A DNA stretch of 64,000 nt from Megamonas funiformis (GCF_010669225.1 NZ_CP048627.1:186001-250000); one strand, 5' to 3'; positions 7,169 to 16,682 are shown, numbered from the stretch's first letter. A program made the numbers and translations. The notes: a model not told the origin generated them from the letters alone.

Positions 7169-10100
7169 TTGTCAGTTAGAAGATTGTATGTTGAAAAACG
7201 CCAAGGTTTTGATATTCCAGCTCAGAAACTCTTTGCTGATTTAAAAGAGTTATTTGCAATTGAAGGAATAGAACAAGTAAGAGTTATCCGTAGATATGAT
7301 ATTGAAGGATTAACTGATGCAGAATATGCACAGACAAAACCAGTTGTATTTTATGAACCACCAGTAGATGTAATTTATGAAGAAGAATTACCAGAAATAG
7401 CAAATGCTCGTGTATTTGCAGTAGAAGCTCTTCCAGGTCAATTTGACCAGACTGCTGATTCAGCTGCACAGTGTGTACAGCTCGTTACACAGAAAGAACG
7501 TCCAGTTATCCGCAGTGCAAAAGTAATTGCTTTAATTGGTAATATTGATGATGAAATTTTTGCTAAAATAAAAAATTACTGCATTAATGCTGTAGAATCT
7601 AGAGAAGCTTCTTTTGAAAAACCTGAAACACTTGCAATGGTTATGGAAGAACCAGCTGATGTAAAAATACTTACAGGCTTTATTTCTATGAATGATAGCC
7701 AACTTATTGCTTTAAGAAATGAAATGGGCTTAGCAATGAGTGAAGAAGATTTGAAATTCTGTCAAGAATATTTTGCTAAAGAAGAAAAACGTGATCCTAG
7801 TATTACTGAAATTCGCGTTATTGATACTTATTGGTCTGACCATTGTCGTCATACTACATTTACAACAGCTATCGACAATGTTGATATTGAAGAAGGTAAA
7901 TATAAAGAAACAATAAAAAATGCTTATCAGTTATATTTAAATGACCGTGAAGCATTAGGTAGAACTCATAAAGATGTTACTTTAATGGACATCGCTGTAA
8001 TGGGTATGCGTAAACTTCGTGAAGAAGGCAAATTACAAGACCTAGACGTATCTGAAGAAATCAATGCTTGTAGTATTGTCGTAAAAGCCAATATTGATGG
8101 AAAGCAAGAAGATTGGCTTGTAATGTTTAAAAACGAAACTCACAATCATCCTACTGAAATTGAACCATTTGGTGGTGCGGCAACTTGCCTTGGTGGTGCT
8201 ATCCGTGACCCACTTTCTGGTCGTTCTTATGTATATCAAGCTATGCGTGTAACAGGTAGTGCTGATCCTCGTCGTAGTCTTGAAGAAACAATTAAAGGTA
8301 AATTACCACAGCGTAAAATTACTCGTGGTGCAGCACATGGTTATAGTTCTTATGGTAACCAGATTGGTTTGGCAACAGGACAGGTTCATGAAGTTTATCA
8401 TGAAGGTTATGCAGCAAAACGTCTTGAAATCGGTGCAGTAGTAGCTGCAGCTCCAAAAGAAAATGTACTTCGTTTTGAACCACAACCAGGTGATGTAGTT
8501 ATTTTAGTTGGTGGACGTACTGGCCGTGATGGTATCGGTGGTGCAACAGGTTCTTCTAAAGAACATACTATTGAATCTTTAACACATTGTGGTGCAGAAG
8601 TACAAAAAGGTAATCCTCCAACTGAACGTAAATTACAAAGATTATTTAGAAATCCAGAAGTTAGTCGTTTGATCAAACGTTGTAATGACTTTGGTGCAGG
8701 CGGTGTAGCCGTAGCTATTGGTGAATTAACTGATGGTCTTGTAATTGAACTTGATAAAGTTAAGAAAAAATATGATGGTCTTGATGGAACAGAACTTGCT
8801 ATTTCTGAATCTCAGGAACGTATGGCAGTTGTTGTAGATGCTAAAGATGCAGATAAATTCATAGCTGAATCTGCAAAAGAAAATCTTGAAGCAACACTTG
8901 TGGCAACTGTAACTAAAGAACCTCGTCTTGTTATGAATTGGCGTGGTAATGATATCGTTAGCATTAAACGTTCTTTCCTTCAGACAAACGGTGTAAAACA
9001 GCATACTGATGCTGTAGTAAAAATGCCAGAAGGCGAAACATATTTTGAACAAGCAAAACAAGTAGAGGGCTCAGTAAAAGATGCTTGGCTTAATACTTTA
9101 AAAGATTTAAATGTATGCAGTCAAAAAGGTTTAAGTGAACAATTCGACTCTACAATCGGTGCTAATACTGTGCTTATGCCATTTGGTGGTAAACGTCAAA
9201 TGACACCAGCAGAAGGTATGGTAGCTACATTACCATTATTAGAAGGTTCTACAAATACAGCTACTGCTATGACATTTGGTTTCAATCCATATCTCATGAG
9301 CTGGAGCCCATTCCATGGTGCAGTATATTCTATCGTAGAAGCTATTACAAAAATCGTAGCTATCGGCGGTGATTATGCAAAAGTTCGCTTAACTCTCCAA
9401 GAATATTTTGAAAGCCTTGGTAAAGATAGCGAAAAATGGGGTAAACCATTTGCTGCACTTTTAGGTGCATTATGGGCACAGCATAAATTCGGTACAGCTG
9501 CTATTGGCGGTAAAGACTCCATGTCTGGTACATTCATGGATATGACAGTACCACCTTCTTTAATCGCTTTTGCTCTTGATATGGTAGAAGCAGATAAAGT
9601 TGTATCTCCTGAATTTAAACAAGCAGGACATAAAGTTATCGTAGTTAAAGCAACGCGTGATGAATTTGAAATGCCAGTTATTGATACATTGACTGCTAAC
9701 TTCAATAAAGTTTATGAATTAATTCATGCAGGTAAAGTTGCAAGTGCAAAAACTGTAGGCGTTGGCGGTATTGCTAGTGCAATCAGCAAAATGACACTTG
9801 GTGAACAACTCGGTTTTGCTTTTGCTGATGGCTTTGATACAAAAGAGTTATTCGCTTGCGATTATGGTACAATCATTCTTGAATTAAATGAAGATGTAGA
9901 TTTAAATGAATTTGTAGGTGCATATGAACTTGGTAGTGTAATTGCAGACAAAGCAATTATCTGTGGCGATGTAAAAATTTCCCTTGATGAAATTGAAACA
10001 GCATATACTCAGCCACTTGAACAGATTTTCCCAACTCATGTACGTAAATCTACTGGTGAAACAAAACAAAGTGAACTTTATACAGCAACTAGCATTGCTA

Positions 10101-10918
10101 AAGCTCCAACTTCTTTTGCTAAACCAAGAATTTTCATTCCAGTATTCCCAGGTACAAACTGTGAATATGATACTGCTAAAGCATTTAATCGTGCAGGTGG
10201 TCAAGCTGAAACTCTCGTTATTAAAAACTTGACTCCTTCCATGGTTGAAGAATCTGTTGAAGCTATTGTAAAAGGCATTGAAAAATCTCAGATTATCATG
10301 CTTCCAGGCGGTTTCAGTGGTGGGGACGAACCAGATGGTTCTGGTAAATTCATTGCTGCTATGTTTAGAAATCCACGTATTACAGAAGCTGTTCGCGATT
10401 TACTCAAAAACCGTGATGGTTTAATGCTCGGTATCTGCAATGGTTTCCAAGCTCTCATCAAATTAGGTCTTGTACCATTTGGTGATATTCAAGAATTAAC
10501 ACCAGAAAATCCAACACTCACATACAATGAAATTGGTCGTCACGTATCTTGCATGGTAGAAACAAAAGTTGTATCTAATCTCTCTCCATGGTTTAATAAC
10601 GTAAAAGTAGGAGATATTCATACTATTGCTGTTTCTCATGGTGAAGGTCGCTTCTGTGCAAGTCCAGAAGTTTTAGCTCAATTAAAAGCTAATGGTCAGA
10701 TTGCAACTCAATATGTAAATGCAAATGGCGATACATCTATGGATATTGAAGTAAATCCAAATGGTTCTGTATGGGCTATCGAAGGTATCACAAGTCCAGA
10801 TGGTCGTATCTTAGGTAAAATGGGACACTCCGAACGTATTGGCAAATATGTAGCGAAAAATGTTCCAGGTGCAAAAGACCAAAAATTATTTGAAGCTGGC
10901 GTAGCTTACTTTAAATAA
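7169..10918 (+). CDS. purL: Phosphoribosylformylglycinamidine synthase, single-chain
   Basis: The 1,249-residue enzyme makes FGAM from FGAR, glutamine and ATP in purine synthesis. It has an N-terminal PurS-like part, two AIR-synthetase-like halves (KNETHNHPTEIEPFGGAAT near residue 325; GGKDSMSGTF near 785) and a C-terminal class I glutaminase domain (nucleophile Cys about 1090 in LGICNGFQA; His/Glu in SHGEGRF). The large single-chain form differs from the PurS/PurL/PurQ set of Bacillus and occurs in Negativicutes, Clostridia and Proteobacteria. The start is TTG at 7169, eight bases after AGGAGG. No other pur gene is adjacent. Confidence 0.96.
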   Translation: MSVRRLYVEKRQGFDIPAQKLFADLKELFAIEGIEQVRVIRRYDIEGLTDAEYAQTKPVVFYEPPVDVIYEEELPEIANARVFAVEALPGQFDQTADSAAQCVQLVTQKERPVIRSAKVIALIGNIDDEIFAKIKNYCINAVESREASFEKPETLAMVMEEPADVKILTGFISMNDSQLIALRNEMGLAMSEEDLKFCQEYFAKEEKRDPSITEIRVIDTYWSDHCRHTTFTTAIDNVDIEEGKYKETIKNAYQLYLNDREALGRTHKDVTLMDIAVMGMRKLREEGKLQDLDVSEEINACSIVVKANIDGKQEDWLVMFKNETHNHPTEIEPFGGAATCLGGAIRDPLSGRSYVYQAMRVTGSADPRRSLEETIKGKLPQRKITRGAAHGYSSYGNQIGLATGQVHEVYHEGYAAKRLEIGAVVAAAPKENVLRFEPQPGDVVILVGGRTGRDGIGGATGSSKEHTIESLTHCGAEVQKGNPPTERKLQRLFRNPEVSRLIKRCNDFGAGGVAVAIGELTDGLVIELDKVKKKYDGLDGTELAISESQERMAVVVDAKDADKFIAESAKENLEATLVATVTKEPRLVMNWRGNDIVSIKRSFLQTNGVKQHTDAVVKMPEGETYFEQAKQVEGSVKDAWLNTLKDLNVCSQKGLSEQFDSTIGANTVLMPFGGKRQMTPAEGMVATLPLLEGSTNTATAMTFGFNPYLMSWSPFHGAVYSIVEAITKIVAIGGDYAKVRLTLQEYFESLGKDSEKWGKPFAALLGALWAQHKFGTAAIGGKDSMSGTFMDMTVPPSLIAFALDMVEADKVVSPEFKQAGHKVIVVKATRDEFEMPVIDTLTANFNKVYELIHAGKVASAKTVGVGGIASAISKMTLGEQLGFAFADGFDTKELFACDYGTIILELNEDVDLNEFVGAYELGSVIADKAIICGDVKISLDEIETAYTQPLEQIFPTHVRKSTGETKQSELYTATSIAKAPTSFAKPRIFIPVFPGTNCEYDTAKAFNRAGGQAETLVIKNLTPSMVEESVEAIVKGIEKSQIIMLPGGFSGGDEPDGSGKFIAAMFRNPRITEAVRDLLKNRDGLMLGICNGFQALIKLGLVPFGDIQELTPENPTLTYNEIGRHVSCMVETKVVSNLSPWFNNVKVGDIHTIAVSHGEGRFCASPEVLAQLKANGQIATQYVNANGDTSMDIEVNPNGSVWAIEGITSPDGRILGKMGHSERIGKYVAKNVPGAKDQKLFEAGVAYFK

Positions 10919-10933
10919 AAAATAATAGATATA

Positions 10934-10970
10934 AAAATAGACAGGGTATATATTACCTTGTCTATTTTTT
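10934..10970 (+). terminator. Terminator of purL
   Basis: An AAATAGACAGG/CCTTGTCTATTT stem with an AT loop is followed by a T-run. The T-run runs directly into AGGAGATG, the ribosome-binding site of the next gene. Confidence 0.85.
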
Positions 10971-10984
10971 TAGGAGATGAAAAG

Positions 10985-11503
10985 ATGAGAAAAATATTAT
11001 TTATTTTTACTATATGTTTAGTATATAGTTTTTCAAATATATGTTTAGCACATTGGTTGCCTAAATCTGAATTATTTGTTGGTGGGGTAGGTCCAGGTTG
11101 TACATTAGAATATGTTGCTAGTGTTTATGGTCAACCTAAAGAAAAGAGATGGTTTAATTCTGATGGTGTAAGGGGTGTTACATATATATATTCTCCATAT
11201 TTTTCTATTACAGGTAGAACAGGCTCAAGAGATCCTAGACCTGAATCAGAGCTTATTGTTGTGGGTTATACTTTAAAAAATAATTCATTATCAACACAAT
11301 CTGGATTAACGGTAGGTATACCGTATGAAACAGTAGCTGGTATGTATGGAACAGTGAAAAAAGAATATGATTCTTATCGTAATAAATTTTATTATTCTTA
11401 TGATTGGGATGATGAAAAACGACATTATTTTCAACCAGTAATGTGTTTTTTTGTTGATAAAAATAATATTATTACAGAAATTTATGTAGGAACTGATTGG
11501 TAA
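10985..11503 (+). CDS. Small secreted protein of unknown function
   Basis: Starting from ATG 10985 (after AGGAGATGAAAAG) the protein has 172 residues. A signal peptide is clear: MRKIL, hydrophobic stretch IFTICLVYSF, cleavage near ICLA-HW. The mature part has a duplicated motif, GPGCTLEYVASVYGQPK and VGIPYETVAGMYGTVKK, spaced about 70 residues apart. This suggests two copies of a small BamE/SmpA-like or PrcB-like fold, but the family is not recognised. It stands alone between two terminators. Confidence 0.65.
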   Translation: MRKILFIFTICLVYSFSNICLAHWLPKSELFVGGVGPGCTLEYVASVYGQPKEKRWFNSDGVRGVTYIYSPYFSITGRTGSRDPRPESELIVVGYTLKNNSLSTQSGLTVGIPYETVAGMYGTVKKEYDSYRNKFYYSYDWDDEKRHYFQPVMCFFVDKNNIITEIYVGTDW

Positions 11504-11551
11504 TTATTTTATACTATTTATATAATTAGTTATAAAATAAATATAGAAATA

Positions 11552-11590
11552 AAAAACCTCGAGTGTAGTTAAAAACTTCTCGAGGTTTTT
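11552..11590. terminator. Bidirectional terminator
   Basis: AAAAACCTCGAG and CTCGAGGTTTTT form a perfect 12-bp stem between two converging genes. Confidence 0.9.
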
Positions 11591-11608
11591 ATATTTTAAT
11601 TTTAAATT

Positions 11609-12928
11609 TTAGAGAATACTAGTATTTGGAATTTCGCTATCGTCTAATTTTCCTTTTAAATCATTATCTGTCATAGCACAAACAGCAGAGTCTGACCAAA
11701 CATTTTCAGCTGTTTCAATCATATCGATGATGGTATAAATTGGTAAGATGATACCAAGTAAACCGATTGGAGCACCGATAGAGGACATAAGAGATAAAGT
11801 CAAGAAATAGCAACCCATAGGAACGCCTGCATTACCAACAGCGGCAATAACGGATATAAATAACCATGTAATCATAGTAGTCATGGATAATTCAAAACCA
11901 GCATTTTGCATTACGAATAAAGAGGTTACTAAGATAAATGCAGCACAACCATTCATATTGATAGTTGTACAAATTGGTAAGACGAAACGAGAAACTTTTG
12001 GATTGGCTTTTAAATTTTGTTCTGCACAAGCAAGTGTTACAGGTAAAGTTCCGGCAGAGCTTTTTGTAAATAAAGCTACGGCAAGAGCAGGAGCCATTTT
12101 ACGGAAAACTTTAACTGGATTTAATCCACGAAGAAGCATGATTAAAGGTAAAATGATAAAGAATTGAATAGCATTACCACCAATTACTACAGCAGTATAT
12201 TTTCCTAAAGCGCCAACGATAACACCAGCTTCAATTTGAGCTGATAATTGACCTGCAAAAGCGATGATACCAAGTGGTAAAACATAAAGTAATGCACGAA
12301 TAAGTGTGAAGGATAATTCTTGTAAACCGTTGATTACTTTTAATAATTGTTCACGATTATCTGTTTTTGGCATGAAAGCTAAAGCTAGACCAACAGCCGC
12401 AGAAATCAACATAACAGATAAAACATTACCAGTTAAAAATGGCTGTAGAACATTATTTGGAATTACAGATAAGAAGTGGTCATAATAAGAAAGTGCGCCT
12501 AATTTTTGCATAGGTACAGCTTCTTGACCGGCATTGATAATATCCATAGGAAGATTTCCTGGAGAAATCCATAAATAAAGACAAAGACTTGTAGCTGCTG
12601 CACAGATTGTGGTGAATAAAGTATAAAATAGTGCATGAGAAAAGATACGACTTGTATCTTTATTATTACCAAGTGCAGCTAAAGTAGTGATAACTGCTAG
12701 AGCGATTGTAGGAACTGCAATGAATTGGAATAAACGCGTAAATACAGTAGCTACAAAATTGAAAAATTCATTTAAAGGTTGGATACCGAGCCAGCCTAAA
12801 ATGCCACCTAGAATGAGTGCACCAAACCATAATAAGAACTGACGTCCTTGAGAAGATTTAGCTTTGCTTTCGCGGATAGCACTTTGAGCGGTTTCTTTAA
12901 CATTGACTTGTTTTTTATTATCAGCCAT
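11609..12928 (-). CDS. Dicarboxylate/amino-acid:cation symporter (DAACS family)
   Basis: The start is MADNKK at 12928, after GAGGGATTAC; the longer frame upstream (to 13030) lacks a good ribosome-binding site. The 439-residue protein has about eight membrane helices and the two re-entrant loops of the GltP/DctA/SstT family: a serine-rich KSSAGTLPVTLACA and TTINMNGCAAF, with the conserved N-M-N-G binding motif. It imports dicarboxylates, glutamate or small neutral amino acids with Na+ or H+. The substrate is not defined by the sequence; the length and short N-terminus resemble the SstT/serine and YhcL-like groups. Confidence 0.88.
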   Translation of the reverse strand: MADNKKQVNVKETAQSAIRESKAKSSQGRQFLLWFGALILGGILGWLGIQPLNEFFNFVATVFTRLFQFIAVPTIALAVITTLAALGNNKDTSRIFSHALFYTLFTTICAAATSLCLYLWISPGNLPMDIINAGQEAVPMQKLGALSYYDHFLSVIPNNVLQPFLTGNVLSVMLISAAVGLALAFMPKTDNREQLLKVINGLQELSFTLIRALLYVLPLGIIAFAGQLSAQIEAGVIVGALGKYTAVVIGGNAIQFFIILPLIMLLRGLNPVKVFRKMAPALAVALFTKSSAGTLPVTLACAEQNLKANPKVSRFVLPICTTINMNGCAAFILVTSLFVMQNAGFELSMTTMITWLFISVIAAVGNAGVPMGCYFLTLSLMSSIGAPIGLLGIILPIYTIIDMIETAENVWSDSAVCAMTDNDLKGKLDDSEIPNTSIL

Positions 12929-13208
12929 ATGTAATCCCTCTTCTCTCTTTAATATTGTATATACATATATAATTAATTCATACAATATATGTATGAAAAA
13001 GATTATACGATTTTGATGTAAACATGTCAATCGTTTTAAAGTGCATAAAAAATAAAAGAGTAATGTGATTTTATTTTTTACTATTTACATTATCAAAAAT
13101 AAATAAGGACTTGTCAACATAAAAAGTAATTCATTTTGTCATCAAGCTTAGAAAAAATAGATTATTTTATAGTATTTATAAATGTTTTAGTTAAAATAAA
13201 AAGTTTAA

Positions 13209-14021
13209 TCAAAATGGATTATTGTCTAATATCACGTTATTACTACCTTTTTGATAACCTATTAAATCTACAGTGATAAATTTAAAACCTAGTTTTTGAA
13301 ATTCTTTATGAATTAAATCTTTAAGAGGATTGGTAAATAATTTAGGGACTTCATTTGTCTCTACTTCTATGCGCGCTAAATCTCCGTGATGGCGTACGCG
13401 AATTTGACCTTGTAAAAATTTATGAAGTATATCTTCTGCTTTAGCAACTTGATTTAATCTTTCAGGAGTAACTTCAAGACCATAAATTAAACGAGAGGCA
13501 AGACAAGCAGAGCTAGGTTTATTCCAAACAGGTAAATTCCAGTCTTTCGCCATTTGGCGGATTTCATCTTTAGTAATGTGCAATTCTAAAAAAGGTGATT
13601 TTGTTAATTTAAATTCTTTTAAAGCGAGCATACCAGGACGATAATCACCTTTATCATCTTCATTAGAGCCTTCTAAAAGATAGTTATAATTATTTTTCTG
13701 ACAAAAATCTTCTAAAAGTTTAAAGCGATTGATATGGCAATGATAGCAACGCATTTTATCATTGCAGGTGAATTTTTTATCAGCTAAATCATCTACAGTG
13801 AATAATTCATGTTTTATGCCAATGAGTTTAGCAACTTTTTTAGCGTCAGATATTTCATTAGTAGTTATTAATTCAGATACAGCAGTGATGGCGATAGCTT
13901 TATCTCCTAGAGCAATTTGTGTTGCCTTAGCAAGTACAGAGCTATCTACACCACCAGAAAAAGCTACAGCTACAGATTGGTAAGATTTTAGTAATTCGAT
14001 TAATTGTTGTTGTTTATTCAT
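13209..14021 (-). CDS. larE: ATP-dependent sacrificial sulfur transferase LarE
   Basis: The 270-residue enzyme adenylylates the pyridine dicarboxylate made by LarB and donates the sulfur of its own cysteine, toward the nickel-pincer cofactor of lactate racemase and relatives. The PP-loop is FSGGVDSSVLA (residues 21-31). The expected sulfur-donor cysteine is Cys173 in KPSSACLASR. A further CNDKMRCYHCH cysteine group lies at 86-96. It overlaps larC2 by eight bases and is the last gene of the lar cluster. Confidence 0.92.
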   Translation of the reverse strand: MNKQQQLIELLKSYQSVAVAFSGGVDSSVLAKATQIALGDKAIAITAVSELITTNEISDAKKVAKLIGIKHELFTVDDLADKKFTCNDKMRCYHCHINRFKLLEDFCQKNNYNYLLEGSNEDDKGDYRPGMLALKEFKLTKSPFLELHITKDEIRQMAKDWNLPVWNKPSSACLASRLIYGLEVTPERLNQVAKAEDILHKFLQGQIRVRHHGDLARIEVETNEVPKLFTNPLKDLIHKEFQKLGFKFITVDLIGYQKGSNNVILDNNPF

Positions 14022-14478
14022 GTTTTAGTTCCTCGTTTGCTAGAAATAATGCTGTTTGTTGAATTGTTTTTAATGGTACATTGTGTTTTTGGGCTAATTG
14101 TTTACAATCTTCATATTCAGCGGATATATTTAGGATTTTATCGCCTTTTTTAGCTATTTTACATTTTACTTGACCATATGGCGTGGTGATGGATTTAAAT
14201 TCTCTATTTAGACTATAGCGAGTGATTATTTCTTCACGTATGCCAAGCGTTGTCGTTTCACTGAATATAATATCAAGGCAATTTTCTTTATCTTCAGGAC
14301 GGATTAGAACAGATAAAGTATTAGCTGAGCGGGATTTTTTCATATAAATAGGAGTGAGCCAAACATCTAAAGCATTATGCTCAAAGAGTTTTTGCGAGAT
14401 ATATTCATAATTTTGAGGATTGAAATCATCTATATTACAAGATAGTATAAGTAATTTTTCTATAATATAATCGTTCAT
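14014..14478 (-). CDS. larC2: LarC2, C-terminal half of the nickel-insertion protein
   Basis: The 154-residue protein from ATG 14478 (after AGGTGAAAAA) matches only the C-terminal domain of LarC (DUF111): NIDDFNPQNYEY, LDVWLTPIYMKKSRSA, LSVLIRPED, ETTTLGIREE and SAEYEDCKQLA are typical. In Lactobacillus, LarC is made from larC1 and larC2 by ribosomal frameshifting, and the full protein inserts nickel using CTP. Here no larC1 precedes; 90 bases upstream is a 51-bp IS-like palindrome and then larB. The gene may be a relic, act alone, or work with a larC1 elsewhere. Confidence 0.85.
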   Translation of the reverse strand: MNDYIIEKLLILSCNIDDFNPQNYEYISQKLFEHNALDVWLTPIYMKKSRSANTLSVLIRPEDKENCLDIIFSETTTLGIREEIITRYSLNREFKSITTPYGQVKCKIAKKGDKILNISAEYEDCKQLAQKHNVPLKTIQQTALFLANEELKHE

Positions 14479-14567
14479 TTTTTCACCTGTCATTTGTTGT
14501 AAATTTAATTATATATTAAATTAGAATTTTTATTTAGGCAAGAAAGTAGATTTTAGCTTAAATAAAA

Positions 14568-14618
14568 TGAACTGCACCCCAAAAGTTGTTTTGTATCCAA
14601 CTTTTGGGGTGCAGTTCA
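14568..14618. mobile_element. 51-bp MITE-like palindrome related to the IS3 element
   Basis: Two perfect 21-bp inverted repeats starting TGAACTGCACCCC surround a 9-base spacer. Read on the minus strand, the 51 bases match the left end of the IS at 28614 (including its own hairpin) with only a few differences. The unit begins TG and ends CA like the IS. It lies exactly where larC1 would be expected. It may also act as a terminator for larB, as T-rich sequence follows on the minus strand. Confidence 0.8.
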
Positions 14619-14656
14619 TCTAAACTTTTATGCTTCTTATTTTTAATATTAATGAT

Positions 14657-15415
14657 TTAACGCATATGATTAATCATGCTAGCTAATCGACCAGCGCCAA
14701 AACCGTTGTCAATATTCATTACGGCAACGCCAGCAGCGCAACTATTTAACATAGAAAGCAATGCTGTTAATCCATGAAAGGAAGCACCATAACCTACGCT
14801 TGTAGGCACAGCAATTACTGGTTTATTGGCAAGACCACCAACAACACTAGCCAAAGCTCCTTCCATACCAGCAGCAACGATGATTACATTAGCCTTATCA
14901 ATCAAATCTTTTTTACTGAGTAGACGATGAATACCTGCAACGCCTACATCAAAGCAATATTGTACTTTATTTCCCATCAGTTGAGCAGTAAGACCTGCTT
15001 CTTTAGCGACAGGTATGTCACTTGTACCAGCTGTCATGACGAGAATAAAACGTTTATCATCAATAGGCATAGTATCTCTATCAACATAGATAATACGTGC
15101 AAATTCGTCATATTTTGCATCTTTTACTTTTGCTAGTACAGCTTGATAATTTTCTAAAGTAGCACGAGAGGCAATTATATTTTGCTCACTTTTTTGATAA
15201 AGGTGAGCGAAAATATCAGCTATTTGCTCATTAGTTTTACCTGCACAATAAATTACTTCAGGAAATCCTTGTCTTTTTGCTCGGTCATGGTCAATCTTGG
15301 CAAAACCAATGTCTTCAAAACCTTGATTATCTTGAAGTGATTGAAGCATAGTTTCGTCAGAGATATTTCCTTGTTTATAATCGTGAAGTAAATCTAATAA
15401 TTGAGTAGTGTCCAT
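14657..15415 (-). CDS. larB: Pyridinium-3,5-biscarboxylic acid mononucleotide synthase LarB
   Basis: The 252-residue protein carries the PurE-like domain of LarB, which carboxylates and hydrolyses nicotinic acid adenine dinucleotide in the first step of nickel-pincer cofactor synthesis. The PurE-like core includes VMTAGTSDIPVAKEA, CFDVGVAGIHRL, VAAGMEGALASVVGGLA and the conserved VIAVPTSVGYGAS. The start is two bases after the dedA stop. A lactate racemase gene (larA) is not seen in the window. Confidence 0.92.
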   Translation of the reverse strand: MDTTQLLDLLHDYKQGNISDETMLQSLQDNQGFEDIGFAKIDHDRAKRQGFPEVIYCAGKTNEQIADIFAHLYQKSEQNIIASRATLENYQAVLAKVKDAKYDEFARIIYVDRDTMPIDDKRFILVMTAGTSDIPVAKEAGLTAQLMGNKVQYCFDVGVAGIHRLLSKKDLIDKANVIIVAAGMEGALASVVGGLANKPVIAVPTSVGYGASFHGLTALLSMLNSCAAGVAVMNIDNGFGAGRLASMINHMR

Positions 15416-15417
15416 AT

Positions 15418-16032
15418 TTATTGTTTAACGGCCTTTTTTTTATTGCGTTTCCAGCGAATATAGTAAAAAGCGCAAGTGAGAACAAGAATAGCACTTACAA
15501 CTAAACTTGCTTCATGACCTACAGCAAGCATAGTTTTCCAATTTTCGCCAAGTATCATACCGATGTATAAGATGAACATAGTCCAAGGAAGGGAACCAAT
15601 AAAAGTATAGATGATGAATTTCTTCATATTTACTTTGGCAAAACCTGCAGGTAAAGAGATAAATGTACGAACTACAGGGAGTAATCTGCTGAAGAATACA
15701 GCTTTAATACCATATTTATCAAACCATTCTTGAGCAGTGTCTACATGAGATTTTTTCATGAAGAAATATTTACCATATTTATCTACAAAAGGTTTGCCAC
15801 CTTTAGCACCGATATAATAAGTGATGATAGAACCTACCATACCGCCAATCATACCAGCAACAGTAGCGTGGAAAAATTCCATTTTGCCAGCAAAGATGAG
15901 ATATCCAGCAAAACCTAAGATTAATTCACTAGGAATTGGAATACAAGCATTTTCAAGCCCCATTAGTACAGCTACAGCAACATAGCCCCAAGTATCAATA
16001 AAACTCAAAAAGATTGTTGAAAATTGTTCCAT
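15418..16032 (-). CDS. DedA-family membrane protein
   Basis: The 204-residue protein has the DedA/SNARE-associated (VTT) domain with four to five hydrophobic segments. The signature FFSRLLPVVRTFISLPAGFA and the N-terminal E-x-x-x-P-x-P-x-E (ENACIPIPSE) are both present. Family members are undecaprenyl-phosphate or lipid flippases and help keep the membrane potential. It is directly upstream of larB and probably in the same transcript. Confidence 0.9.
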   Translation of the reverse strand: MEQFSTIFLSFIDTWGYVAVAVLMGLENACIPIPSELILGFAGYLIFAGKMEFFHATVAGMIGGMVGSIITYYIGAKGGKPFVDKYGKYFFMKKSHVDTAQEWFDKYGIKAVFFSRLLPVVRTFISLPAGFAKVNMKKFIIYTFIGSLPWTMFILYIGMILGENWKTMLAVGHEASLVVSAILVLTCAFYYIRWKRNKKKAVKQ

Positions 16033-16106
16033 TAAAAATTAGTCCTTTCTATTGTTAAATTATAAGATAATCCTTATATATATTATAACCGATAAAAATA
16101 TTTAAG

Positions 16107-16682
16107 TTAATATAAATTTATGATATTCATAGCATGTAAAATGCCAACAGCACCAAAGAGAATAAAGATTAATGAAGCAAATTTTTTGATGACTCTATCA
16201 GGTACATATTTATGAAGAGTAGCACCTAATAAAATGCCAAGTCCATCGGCAACGAGCATACCAAGAGTTGTACCTACTAAGATAGAAAGCATATCAGCAC
16301 CGATTTGAGCAGATAATGCTACTGTAGCGAGTTGAGTTTTATCTCCCATTTCGGCAAGGAAAAAGGCGATAGCTACAGTCCAAAAGATGCTAAAATGATT
16401 TTTTTCAGCTTCATTACCGAGTTCATCATCTTTTAAAATCCAAAGACCAAAGACAATAAAAGCAATAGAAGCAACGAGTTCAACGATGTCTTTAGGAATA
16501 AAAGAATGCAAATAAATACCAGCAGCGATTGCTACAAAGTGATTTAAAATAGTAGCAACTAAAATACCAAACATGACTTTCTTCCATGGATATTTTGTGG
16601 CAAAAGCCATAGCTAATAATTGAGTTTTGTCACCCATTTCGGCAAGAACCACCATGATAAACGCTGTTGAAAATGCAAACAT
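16107..16682 (-). CDS. GDT1/TMEM165-family manganese exporter
   Basis: From ATG 16682 (after AAGGAGAGATTTAATCTT) the protein has 191 residues and six membrane helices. The UPF0016/GDT1 signature E-x-G-D-K-T/S occurs twice, as AEMGDKTQLLAMA near the N-terminus and AEMGDKTQLATVA in the second half. Family members export Mn2+ or exchange Ca2+/Mn2+ for H+. The leader is a yybP-ykoY riboswitch that senses Mn2+, which supports a manganese-efflux role. Confidence 0.92.
   Translation of the reverse strand: MFAFSTAFIMVVLAEMGDKTQLLAMAFATKYPWKKVMFGILVATILNHFVAIAAGIYLHSFIPKDIVELVASIAFIVFGLWILKDDELGNEAEKNHFSIFWTVAIAFFLAEMGDKTQLATVALSAQIGADMLSILVGTTLGMLVADGLGILLGATLHKYVPDRVIKKFASLIFILFGAVGILHAMNIINLY

Noticed and set aside
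8407-9705. Several minus-strand open frames of 89-111 codons inside purL
   Set aside because: They are antisense to conserved purL codons and show composition expected of shadows.
14568-14618. Palindrome as an ordinary terminator
   Set aside because: It has no clear T-run at the stem and matches the end of the IS at 28.6 kb base for base over most of its length, so a mobile origin explains it better.
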